Positions 54,579-64,000 of a DNA stretch of 64,000 bases are shown here, one piece after another (the first letter of the stretch is position 1; each line of letters begins with the position of its first letter). The translations under genes were made by a program, and so were the position numbers. Origin of the DNA: Trichaptum fuscoviolaceum (taxonomy: Eukaryota; Basidiomycota; Agaricomycetes; Hymenochaetales; Trichaptaceae). The DNA lies in contig CAJSYZ010000003.1 in NCBI GenBank assembly GCA_910574455.1, positions 806,001-870,000 of the forward strand, written 5' to 3'. The notes beneath the pieces were generated by a model. That model was not told the origin of the DNA. It saw only the letters and a program-made list of their open reading frames with translations, and made no database searches.

Positions 54579-57500
54579 CTAACGCGCCCCGGCCCCCAGG
54601 TTCCCCTCAGGTCGTAACACGGTGTTCTTTCCCGCACTAAAATCTTCAATGGAATTGTAAGCTGCTAGGCGGGATCGGACCTTCACCCAGTTTGATTCAG
54701 TAAAAAACGAGGAATTCGACAATAAGTTAACATAGTCGTCCGTATGAGGCTGCCACAGAGCACTGGTGAAGTACCACTCAGCGCCACCAAACTCTTCTTT
54801 GATCTTTTGCAACGGGGCCACCTGCTTGTCGATTGCAACCTTGACCTGTTCATGAGAAGTTCAGTGAATAAAGCCACTATAAGAACTGAAGTAGATAGAT
54901 ACCGCGGTTGCTGCAAGAGCGAGGGCACCAATAGGCTTTCCTATTGTGTTTTTGTCCAGTACTTTATGCCGACCCAGGGCCAAGACTAGGTGTACGGACA
55001 ACACTGAGATTACGAGATCAGAGCAGAACAACCCTTGCTTCTGTACTTTCAGAGTCAATGCAGGGACACGAAGGGTGACATGGGGCAAATTTTCACATAC
55101 CTTATCCATACTATGCCAGCGTTCCCAGAGGAATGGTTCAGCTTTCTTCTTGTCGACCATCGTCTGCAACATCTTCACAATTTCTTCGGTCTCCACTGAC
55201 TTAGAACGCTCGTTGCCGACAAAACTCGAAATTGATTGTTCGGCTTTCTCGAACAATTTCTTGCGCCAACTATCAGAGCATCTCTGGGCTGCCTACAGGG
55301 CAGATCATACTTGATTCAAAATGGCCGATGTAAGACAATAAGGGATGACTCAACTAAAGAACAGATGTCGGCCAATTGCGTGTCGTAACTAAGTTCGACA
55401 GAATCAAACACCTTCCCCCACAAGGCTCCGATGGACTTATTGTCCGGGTTTTGCCATGGAGTTGTGGACTTTCCAACTGCGCGATACAGCGAAGGCAGAA
55501 GAATGTGAGTCCAGCCTGCCTGAGTTCCGGGAGGGAGACACTGATTCGTTGCCCTTTTTTTGCCGGGAGCGCGGGATCCCTCCCTTCCGATACTATTTCT
55601 ATCCTTGTCCTCAAGCCCTACAGATGTCTGCATTTCTGCAAGTTAGTGGATGTATATCATAGACATGATTTGATTAACGCACAGAGCTAGTAGTCCGAGA
55701 GACTTTGCGATGACCAAGATGAGCCTTGGTTGCGAGCACTTCGGGTTCAGGACTGATGGATACTGTCGTCATCGCAGGCGATTGTGCTCGTGGTGTTAGC
55801 GACACCTCACAACCACTTGCCTGTTAAAGGAGCCTTGAATTAGTACACGAATCAATTGCAGCAATTAGCTCACACTTGCAATATGTTGCGCATGAGCCGC
55901 CAGAGACCTCTTCAAATTGCGAATAGAAGTAGAAGATTTCATCTGTAGCAATTAGAGGAATTGTTACCAAGAAAAGCTCGAAGAGAATTGAATACCAGTA
56001 TATCAGCCTGAGAATGACTGTCTTGCAGTTTACTCTTGTTACTAGTAGTGAGGTTCAAATCCTTGTTGCTTAATCAGAAATGATATGAAATGGAGATTAG
56101 AAGGATTAACACTAACTGTCGAGGCAGCCTGTGATGACGGCTTCTTCATATACACGTTCATGCTAGTCTGTTTTAGATAGTAAGGAAGTGATTTGAATAT
56201 TGGGTGGAAATGCAAGAATTACCACGGCATGCGAGTTAGAGTCCGGCGGTGACTTCCTCTTCTTATTATTCGCGATCATGCTGTCCTACAATAAGCAAAG
56301 CTTAGTAGACGACCAGATCCTTGCCAAAGAAAGGGGTGCAGAAAGTTGTCCTATTGAGTGTCGATGCCTACACATACCTGCATCTGCAGATACAACGCCG
56401 GCGATCGCTCTCTATGTCCATCAACAGTAATACCCTCCTGACGAGATGACAGGTGAGTAGTGAGGGGGTAAAAGCAGAATAAACTTACCGTTACATCAAG
56501 CTGGGAGTTGGCGATTCTCTGCATTTTCGCGCCCTATTCAGAGTACGGTTTGGTAAGTAATGAAGTAAAGATATGTCGACGCCGAAGGACACAAGAAAGT
56601 CCGGCACCAGATCCATGCTTTGATGTGAAACACTCACCTGAACGGCCGATTGTCTCCTGATATTCTTCTTCTCCAGAGCACAAAGAAGGAAGGATAAGTA
56701 GCGCAAACGAAGCAAGACATTATGATGCCACTTACCAACGTTGTAGGAGCCTGCAAGTCGGAGAGAGTGTCGCGGGATAGCTTCCTTTTCTTCGATTTAT
56801 TGCTGGCTCCATCCTGATACGATACAGAAACATTGTTAATTAGCCATCGTTGTGCATGGGACTCCACCGATGCATAGTCTCTGTGAATCGAACGATTTCT
56901 TTGAACTTTAAGCGGCACTCACATTGGCTTGGGGCGGTATTGTAAGTCTCCTCGCGTCCTACTTAAACGCACAATCAAAATATTAAGATTTCATCTGCCA
57001 GTCTAATGAATGCTTTAACCAACTCACATTATCAGTGTCGGAGTCAACAAGATGTGCCGTCTGTCGCTCGCTCGCAAAGCTATTCTTTACACCCTGAAAA
57101 CTCGTGAGGGTTACTGTCTCTCCTTCATCCTCCCAAGGACTAAAGTTTGCATCCTCTTGCACCGAGGCGGGGAGCCTAAATTTTCCTTGTGTCAGCCAGG
57201 CTCACAACTTGAAACAAAGATAAGGATGTGAGCATTATAAGTGAAGAAGCTGCAACGTTCGGGTTCATGATGATCTTGAAGAAGTGTGGCACGGCGGTGA
57301 CCCGCCGGGCCGCCACGGTCGCTGCCACTGGCAGTGTCACTGGCGCACGCGTGGCACGCTCAAACTGCCACTGGCAGTGGCGGGCGCATTCAAGCTATCA
57401 GTACTAGTACTACTAGTAGTAGTAGTAAGTAGTACTACAATGATAAGCTTCAAGTAGCTGAGTTTAAATCAAGCTTCACACTTACTATCAACTTGAATTT

Positions 57501-58569
57501 GTTTGAATTTGAAACTCATCTTTCGTACTATGATGCAAACGGTTGAGTAGTACGACTTCAAACTCACAAGTCAATATCTTCTACTATCTTCCCTGCGATC
57601 TCAGGATTTCTGCCCTCTCCGCCGAAGAAAGTGGATCCATCTGTGTTGCGAAGTGCCCTGACAGGTCGCTTTGTCTTATCGTTCCGTTTCGACGTATTGG
57701 GCGAGTCTATCATGTCTGTATCCTCACCAGAAAGACTGCTGTCCTGTCCTGCAAGCGTACTATGATAGCCAGTGCCTCCTATGATACGACTTGAAGCCTT
57801 TGCGCCCTGCACACAAGTACGGAAAGGAAGTGCACCTCTGGTGTCCTTTTTCCTCGCCTTTTTTGCGCGCTCTCTATCTGGTCCATCGGAATTGGCTGCA
57901 TCATAACGTGAGTCAATATGTTCATCTTTCAAAACCTAAAGTCGTAAAGGTAATGCAACTTACAAACATAAAAGTTTGCATTGCCTTCAGCTTCACAAAA
58001 GCTGTCTTTTTCCTCGTTCGTTGAACCTGCAATGCCAATATCTGGTAACTTGACTGTCGCTGTCTTGAAGATAAGGACTCACTAGCTTCAGGAGTGTCTT
58101 TCGGTTTTTTTAGCCCTCGTTTGTCAGTGCCAGCCAGCTTAGGTGCAGTTGAGCCCATCTGGGTGCAAATGTCAAGAGCCTTCGACAAATTCTTCTCAAG
58201 CTCCATCGTCTCCAGTATTGCTGTTTCCTGTTGCTCTGCTGCAGCTCTCTTTTTGCGTACCTTCTCAGATGCCTCTTGTTCTTTTGCTGCCCGTTTCTGT
58301 TCCGCATCAAGTTTTCTCTTCTCTCTCGCATCCGCGGCTTGTTGAGCCGCAGCTTTGCGCAGAGCTGCCCGTTCTTCCTTCTGTTTTTCCTTCTCCTCCT
58401 TTTCCCTCAATGCCTCACCACGCTTTGAGGCCTGCTCTTCTCTCCTTCTCTCCTTCTCTTCTTTCTCCCTCAATACCTCCTCTTTCGTTCGACGTGTTCT
58501 GAGTTTATTGACTATGGCTCCCGGGTGCTGATTGCTATTCTTAGCCCGCGTTTGTCTTCGAGTTGACAT
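54579..58569 (-). CDS. Plavaka-linked companion gene, coiled-coil N-terminus
   Basis: It starts at ATG 58569 (MSTRRQTRAKNSNQHPG). Residues about 30-130 are Lys/Glu/Arg/Ala-rich with heptad spacing (KEEKERRREEQASKRGEALR), a long coiled coil. Introns with clear borders follow at about 58089-58034 and 57975-57901. The fifth-kilobase exons include KKRKLSRDTLSDLQAPTTLV (about 56750-56810), GALWGKVFDSVELSYDTQLA (about 55380-55450), KLFEKAEQSISSFVGNERSK (about 55200-55260) and NTIGKPIGALALAATAV (about 54900-54950), then a C-terminal segment with EWYFTSALWQPHTDDYVNLL. The frame stops at 54579. A 250-base motif-rich intron lies at about 57290-57560. It is divergent from the transposase across a 480-base promoter. 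Basidiomycete transposons often carry such a second gene. No enzymatic motif is seen. Exact exon borders in 55.7-57.2 kb are uncertain. Confidence 0.6.
57290..57440. repeat. Palindromic motif cluster in companion gene intron
   Basis: CCACTGGCAGTG occurs in close spacing, followed by AGTACTAGTACTACTAGTAG and further TAGTAG repeats. Confidence 0.75.
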
Positions 58570-59046
58570 TCTTGTGCAGTGTTTCAAGTCGAGGCACACT
58601 GACAGGTGCTATGAGTTTCGATGGTGAATTGAGTTGGCAAAGGTGCAAGTTGTAGTTGAAGTTGGAGATGAGGGCGCCTATTCAAAGAAAATTTACGCCC
58701 ACTTGCACTTGCTGGCACTGGCAGTGCCAGTGATTGGCAGCCTTCAAGTTAGGCTGACTCGGAATGAGCCTGACTCAGACTCGGACTTGGACACTCGGAT
58801 ACTCAGGCTAGCTCTATTACTAGTACTATCACAGTGCTACTGGTACTAGTACTACTCACTGGCACTTGCAGGCTCACTGGCAGGCTGGCGGCGGTGCCAC
58901 TGAGTCACTGACAGCCTGAGGCTGTGGCTACTCAGGCTACCGGTACTACTACTAGTAGTACTACTAACTTCAAGTTGTTACTACGCGGGCGTCACCGCTG
59001 AGCGTGCCATTCAACTTTAAATTCAGCGTTCAAGTTACTGGAACTA
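58570..59046. promoter_or_regulatory. Divergent promoter of companion and transposase genes
   Basis: The region is rich in ACTAGT, GACTCGGA and CACTGGCA motifs (58700-58990). No TATA box stands out on the transposase side. The motifs may be bound by the transposase and so autoregulate both genes; this is inference. Confidence 0.5.
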
Positions 59047-62000
59047 ATGCCGGTAACTCGGCGAAGGCCCAAACCCGTTCATCTTACAGATATCTTCCCC
59101 CCGACTATTCGATGCACCTTCTCCTTCTGCAGCAGGAGGTTCAAGAATCAATCCGCAAGGACAAGACATGAATATTCAGCTCACCCGTCATCATTTGCAA
59201 CAAGACCTGCTGCTTGTGGTTACGACTTGGATTCCTCACCCAAGCGACCCGCACGACCTTCGACACCTCAAGCTCTTCCCGGCTCTCCTGAACTTCCAAC
59301 AGACTTGGAGGGCCATCATGAAGATGAAAGTGGCTGCAACTCTTCAAGTTACGACTACGACATTTCTATACTCACACAGGATATCTTGATGCTTAGCATA
59401 GGCCGAGACGAGCTGCTTCAAGATTTAGACGGTCCTGATTGCCTGTCCCATGCTGACACTGGAGATGACAAACTTGAAGACCAAGACCTATCTTCTGCTG
59501 ATCTGGACTCCGACATTGGAGATTATGAAGAGAACAATGATAACTTAAAGGTGTATCACAGATATTTAAATGGTGCGCGCTAAGTATGATGTCCCCAGTT
59601 TACTTTAGCATTCTGACACCAAATATCGTGCAGCCACTCCATGCGATGAAGAAGGGAACTTCTTAGAAAAGGAAGAACCGCCCGTTTCACGGAACGAACC
59701 TGCGTCAAATGACTGGTTTCCCTATTCGTGCCGAGCAGATTTCGAGCTCGCAGATTTTCTCTATCGCGAAGAGCAAATGTCTGCTGGCAACATAACAAAG
59801 CTTCTCGGAATTATGAAGGCTTATCAACTAATTCAGTCCACGGAGAACGCAAAATCTATTAGATATCCCGAATTGGACGCGACAGATCCCAATGATGACT
59901 CAAGTCAGGATACAGCTGGTGCACTGCTCGATGGAGATGCACAAAATTTGTACAAGATCATTGACACTACAAAAGTCGGTGATGTATCTTGGAAATCCTT
60001 CAGTAACTTCTACACTAACGACAATGGCCAAAAAGCGACAAACGAGAACATCGAGTCATGGAAGAGGAAAGAATATGATGTATGGTATCGGGATCCTTTG
60101 GAAGTAATCCGAAATTTGGTGGATAACCCGGCTTTAGAAGGCGAATTTGACTTTGTCCCGTTTTGTGAATTTCAGACAAAGGAGGACACCAATAATATCA
60201 ATGACAAAGAATGAGTTTTCAGAAATTACATGTCCGGGAATTTTGCTTGGGAACAGGCTGTAAGTCATGACTCATTAACTCGCACAGATACTTATTATCC
60301 TTGACTTAGAACAAGATCTACGCAGAAGATAAAGCAGTCCATGGATCTATGTTCGTCCCGGTCATTTTAGGGAGCGATAAGACAACGGTTTCTGTTGGAA
60401 CTGGCAATAATGAATACTATCCTTTGTATCTCTCGATTGGGAATGTATCAAACAAGGCCCGGCGGTCCCAGAAACTGAATACAGTCCAGCTCATAGCATT
60501 TCTGGCAATACCAAAGAGTATGTGTTAATAGTGATCTATTCAATTGACTTCTGATGCTTTGCAGCTGAGCGGCAATACGAAAAGTCAGATGACTTCCGGC
60601 ACTTTCGACATCAGATCTTTCATTCGTCTATATCGAGGATCTTAATCTCGCTGAAATCCGCAATGATCATGAACACTCAGAAAACCATTCTCCGGTGCCC
60701 TGATGGTCACTTGCGTAGGTCGGTTTTCGGACTCGGCTCATATATAGCCGATTATCCGGAACAGGTCAGCCTTTGCGCCATATGTACTGGATGGTGCTGC
60801 AAGTAAGTACTACCGCCCTCAGGCTTTCCTGAAATCAAGCTCTGTGGTGATGACTTACTTTCGACATTATAGATGCACAGCGCCTCACAAGGACCTCGAT
60901 AATCCGGAATTTGTATCAATTCCTCGAACAAAAGAGCTGCACGAACGATTGATAGAACAGGTAGACGCCAACAACATGAATAAAGCAACAATTCGGAAAG
61001 AGTACGGATTCCACCAGGACATTGTGGTACGTGCTTCAAATTATTCATTGGATGCGTATATTGCAACTGATACGTTGCTCCGTAGCCTTTCACCAATGAC
61101 ATTCCGCGCGCAGATATATGCGATCTCATATCTCCGGACCTGCTGCACCAAATCATCAAAGGCGTGTTCAAGGATCATCTTGTCGAGTGGATATGTCAGA
61201 GCTTGACCACGTCAGAGCTGGATATTGTGGATAAAAGGTGATTTTTTTCGCAAGTTGTTTAATGTAAATACCATTGCTAACATCCGCGTAGAATCAGAGT
61301 TGCTGCTCCTTTTCCTGGACTTCGCAGATTCCCCGAAGGCCGAGGCTTCAAGCAATGGACAGGCAATGATTCTAAGGCACTTATGAAAGTATGTGACCTT
61401 TTTATCTTGTTCGAGGCAGTGGTTTGCTGATATTTGATGCAATTTGCTTAGGTGTATCTTCCGGCTATCGTGGGCATTGCACATGATGATATGATTCGCA
61501 CATTAAGTGCATTTCTAGACTTCTGTTACCTTGTGCGTTGGTACACGATTACAGCCTCAACTCTTGATCAAATCAAAGCCTCTTTGGATCACTTTCACCG
61601 TTATCGGCAAATATTCATAGCTAAGGGCATCCGGGATAACTTTTCACTACCACGACAGCATGCTATGGTCCATTATCCAACATTGATCCCTCTGTTTGCT
61701 GCACCGAGCGGGCTGTGTTCATCGATTACAGAGAATAAACATATTTATGCGGTCAAAGAAACGTGGCGACACTCGAACAGAAATGATCCCTTGGGCCAGA
61801 TGATCACAGCAAACCAACGACTCAGCAAACTTATTGCATCGAGGTCAGACTTCAAACGGCGTGGAATGCTAGACGATACGCTATCCGAGGCTACGTGGAA
61901 AGTTTTGCGAGATGTTCTGCGGAAGAATATGTCAGAGCCGGAGGAGGATGATGCTGAGAGGATCCCGAATCAGAGGGAGCAGTTGCAGTGTATTGGTGTG

Positions 62001-63126
62001 GCAGGAGCAGCCAATGATACAGATGATTTCTTCGATGGCACTGTGGGTAATCAAGGGCACAACGAAATTGCTGACCTGGATGATTTCAGCACTTCATCAG
62101 TGGAAGGACTGCAAAGTAGTGTTGTTCTTCATGATGTGGAAAATACAGAACATCGGTTTTGCTTAGGTGGTAGAAGTGATCCTTCGAGCTTGATGTTAAT
62201 GGCTTCGAAACAACGTCAGTAACACGAGCTTCAAATTGTGGCGCTGGATATCTGACTTATTTGTTGCTATCCTTACAGAGTCCAGTAAGCTGTACCCCAA
62301 ACAGCTCAACGCTCTTGCGGCGATAAAAGGCCATCCGGAACTCCGACAGCTCCGACGACTCATCAAAATATACTTATTCTGCAAGTACGAAACTTGCAAC
62401 TTGAACGAATTAGGATACTATGACCTCGGAAGCGCTTCTGAAAGCCTGATAGCCGAACAACAGTTTGCACTGGACATGGGCAATGACATTGCCATCTTCC
62501 ATTCAGCTACCGCGTATTTCGCCTACCGCGGCGAATCAATTCCTATAGAGCAAGCAATGAGGGAGGTGATCAGGTCCAATCCCTCTTGGCGCGGAAAACC
62601 ACGACGTGATGTCGTTCTTGTCCAAGTTAGTTCTCGCAAAAAGGGGTTTGCAGGGATGCGAATTGCTTGGGTTATGCTTCTTTTCTCCTTCACCGCCAAT
62701 GGAGAACATCAGGAATGCGCCCTTGTCCAGTTTTTCAAGAACGTTGGAGACTCACCTGACAGAAAAACAAGAATGTGGATAGTCGAGCCAGAGTATGAGT
62801 CAGAGACCTCTACCGCGTGCCAGCGTAGTACTATTGGAAGTTGCCGTCAACCGCTGACTCGGACTCGCCGGAGTGACCTGAATGACACCTCCGACTCGGA
62901 GTCAGGCTACCCCCGTCACGGTGACTCAAAAACTCCAAAGTTATCCGTGATAGCTCTAGGGAGTATCTTCCGTTTAGCTCACCTCCTTGGGGTTCCAGAG
63001 GGTGATGAATGTCCTCCGAAGTCATTGACACCTGAGGAGTCCCTGGACTTTTACAATAGATTCTATGTTAACCGATTTGCTGACATGCACATGCATGAAA
63101 CATTGTACGAAAGTAGGCAACAATAA
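59047..63126 (+). pseudogene. Plavaka transposase with one in-frame stop
   Basis: ATG 59047 (MPVTRRRPKPVHLTDIFPP) opens an exon with a zinc-finger-like CTFSFCSRRFKNQSARTRHE. An intron (about 59574-59632) joins to ATPCDEEGNFL, then FLYREEQMSAGNITKLLG, DVSWKSFSNFYTND and EYDVWYRDPLEVIRN. At 60212-60214 a TGA stands just before VFRNYMSGNFAWEQA, where relatives have an open codon. Downstream exons are open: MFVPVILGSDKTTVSVGTGN, then RCPDGHLRRSVFGLGSYIAD, LCAICTGWCCKCTAPHKDLD, ADICDLISPDLLHQIIKGVF, APFPGLRRFPEGRGFKQWTG, VYLPAIVG, and the C-terminal CALVQFFKNVGDSPD with HLLGVP. The order and motifs match the Plavaka transposase family of Agaricomycetes. The last exon has an inserted Ser/Thr/Asp-rich piece (about 62790-62940) not expected in the family. 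Confidence 0.85.
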
Positions 63127-63888
63127 AGATAAACCCTCATTTAGCTCACAAAGTACCTTGAAACTTATGAAGTAAGGATATAACATTTAAATGTTCAGTG
63201 ACGGATTATGGTACTAGCTATACTAGAATTGTAGTGTTACTAGTCGGTGCATCTTAGACTTCAAGTTCAAGTTGGATCATGTCGGATGCCACTGTCAGTG
63301 GCAGTGGTCAAAATTTCCCACTGCTGCAGTGCACTGGCAGCCTCAGGCTGAGTACTACTACTACTGGTACTAGTACTAGTATGAACATAGAAAACTTCAA
63401 GTAAAAAGTGTACAATAACATGGAACTTGCCAACAACTGGAAATGAACCAATAACCTGCCTCAGGCTGCTACTACTACTAGTACTACTTCAAGTTCTAAT
63501 TTAACCATCTTGAAGTTGAAGTTCAAGTTGAACACAGACTACTAGTAGTACTAGTCACGGTAGTACTATCAAGCATATGCTATGAATAAATAAATAATTT
63601 TTTTTGCAGTATATAGTAGTAATCAAGAAAACGATGTCACATAGTTGCTACTAGTACTAACTACCAATAGTGCAGCATAGTGCGAGAGGAGCTTTAAGTT
63701 AAACTTGAAAAGGGAGTAAGCACTGGCATAGAATGAGTAGTACTAGTACAATCTGAGTCCTTGACTTTTGTCATAAACATAGTAAAACGAAATAAAAATT
63801 TAACACGGCCACAACTTAAACTTGAATCGCGCGCTGGTGAACCCTAGAACACTTCGTGTCGGGGAATGGTCCAATATGCAACCGCCAG
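63127..63888. repeat. 3' motif-rich flank of the Plavaka transposase
   Basis: Clusters of TACTAGTACTAGTA, CACTGTCAGTGGCAGTGG and CTTCAAGTTGAAGTTCAAG (63230-63660). No gene. AT-rich at 63580-63610. Confidence 0.6.
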
Positions 63889-63974
63889 TTACATCGCCGA
63901 GCTCATATTGACATCCGAGTCGGTGTCCGTGATGGGATCCAATTTGTCGAGAAGAGCAAATAGGATTCCATAAT
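63889..63974 (-). CDS. Last exon of a minus-strand gene entering from the right
   Basis: After a TTTAACAG acceptor (RC of 63975-63982) the minus strand reads YGILFALLDKLDPITDTDSD and then VNMSSAM to a TAA at 63889. The upstream part is outside the window. The acidic C-terminus gives no family. It is probably the neighbour gene beyond the transposon, or a further element gene. Confidence 0.4.
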
Positions 63975-64000
63975 CTGTTAAATAAAATGGACCATAATTA

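Larger units (their letters stand above)
54579..63720 (+). mobile_element. Plavaka-type DNA transposon (ends not located)
   Basis: Two divergent genes, the transposase and a coiled-coil companion, are embedded in repeated motifs ACTAGTAC/GTACTAGT, CACTGGCAGTG, CAGCCTGAGGCTG and CTTCAAGTT. These are densest at 57300-57430, 58700-59040 and 63230-63660. I could not identify terminal inverted repeats or a target duplication; the left edge could be as far out as 50.9 kb. The coordinates mark the genes and the right motif cluster only. Confidence 0.6.

Noticed and set aside
57564..57800. Stop at 57564 as the end of the companion gene
   Set aside because: The frame ends in a good GTGAGT donor, and downstream pieces with splice borders and protein-like text continue to 54579.
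1..64000. CRISPR arrays, prophage or bacterial operons
   Set aside because: No spaced direct repeats of that kind and no Shine-Dalgarno-led operons; introns show a eukaryote.

Overview
The window reads as a nuclear segment of a basidiomycete fungus of the Agaricomycotina. The genes are rich in short introns of about 50 bases with GT..AG ends, and one intron type carries a TACTAAC branch site. The mobile elements belong to fungal groups: a chromodomain gypsy retrotransposon, a KDZ transposon with a CxC2 cysteine cluster, and a Plavaka-type transposon. I cannot name the species.

Layout. (1) Positions 1-11620 and 35764-48610 form one tandem array of four paralogous multi-exon genes on the + strand. 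Copy 1 is cut by the window start; copies 2, 3 and 4 start at 5975, 36505 and 44264. They encode membrane proteins with an N-terminal soluble part containing a duplicated module, four hydrophobic segments, a Trp/Lys repeat and a Pro-rich acidic tail. The spacers repeat as well. They hold decayed remnants of two further genes and a TATA box about 80 bases before each start codon.

(2) Positions 11630-35754 are a single giant DNA transposon of about 24.1 kb inserted in the third spacer. It has a 9-base target duplication, inverted terminal sequences and inverted subterminal repeat arrays. The paralogous spacers supply the empty site. It encodes a KDZ transposase (29465-33119) and at least three cargo genes on the opposite strand, one a multi-KOW protein resembling transcription factor Spt5.

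(3) Nested in it, at 12673-19428, is a chromodomain Ty3/gypsy element. Its two 580-base LTRs differ at one position by eye, and it has a 5-base target duplication and a self-priming type primer site. Next to its 3' LTR is a third-level insertion, a 408-base foldback element (13253-13660).

(4) After the array, 48.6-54.5 kb is low-complexity, C-rich DNA without a gene I can support. (5) Positions 54579-63126 hold two divergent genes of a Plavaka transposon: a coiled-coil companion gene (minus) and the transposase (plus), the latter with one in-frame stop. Clusters of ACTAGTAC and CACTGGCAGTG motifs sit in its promoter, an intron and its 3' flank. A last exon of another minus-strand gene enters at the right edge.

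How it fits together: a locally amplified membrane-protein family was invaded by a cargo-carrying KDZ element, which was then invaded by a very young retrotransposon that carries a smaller element. The KDZ element with its cargo is the most interesting system here.
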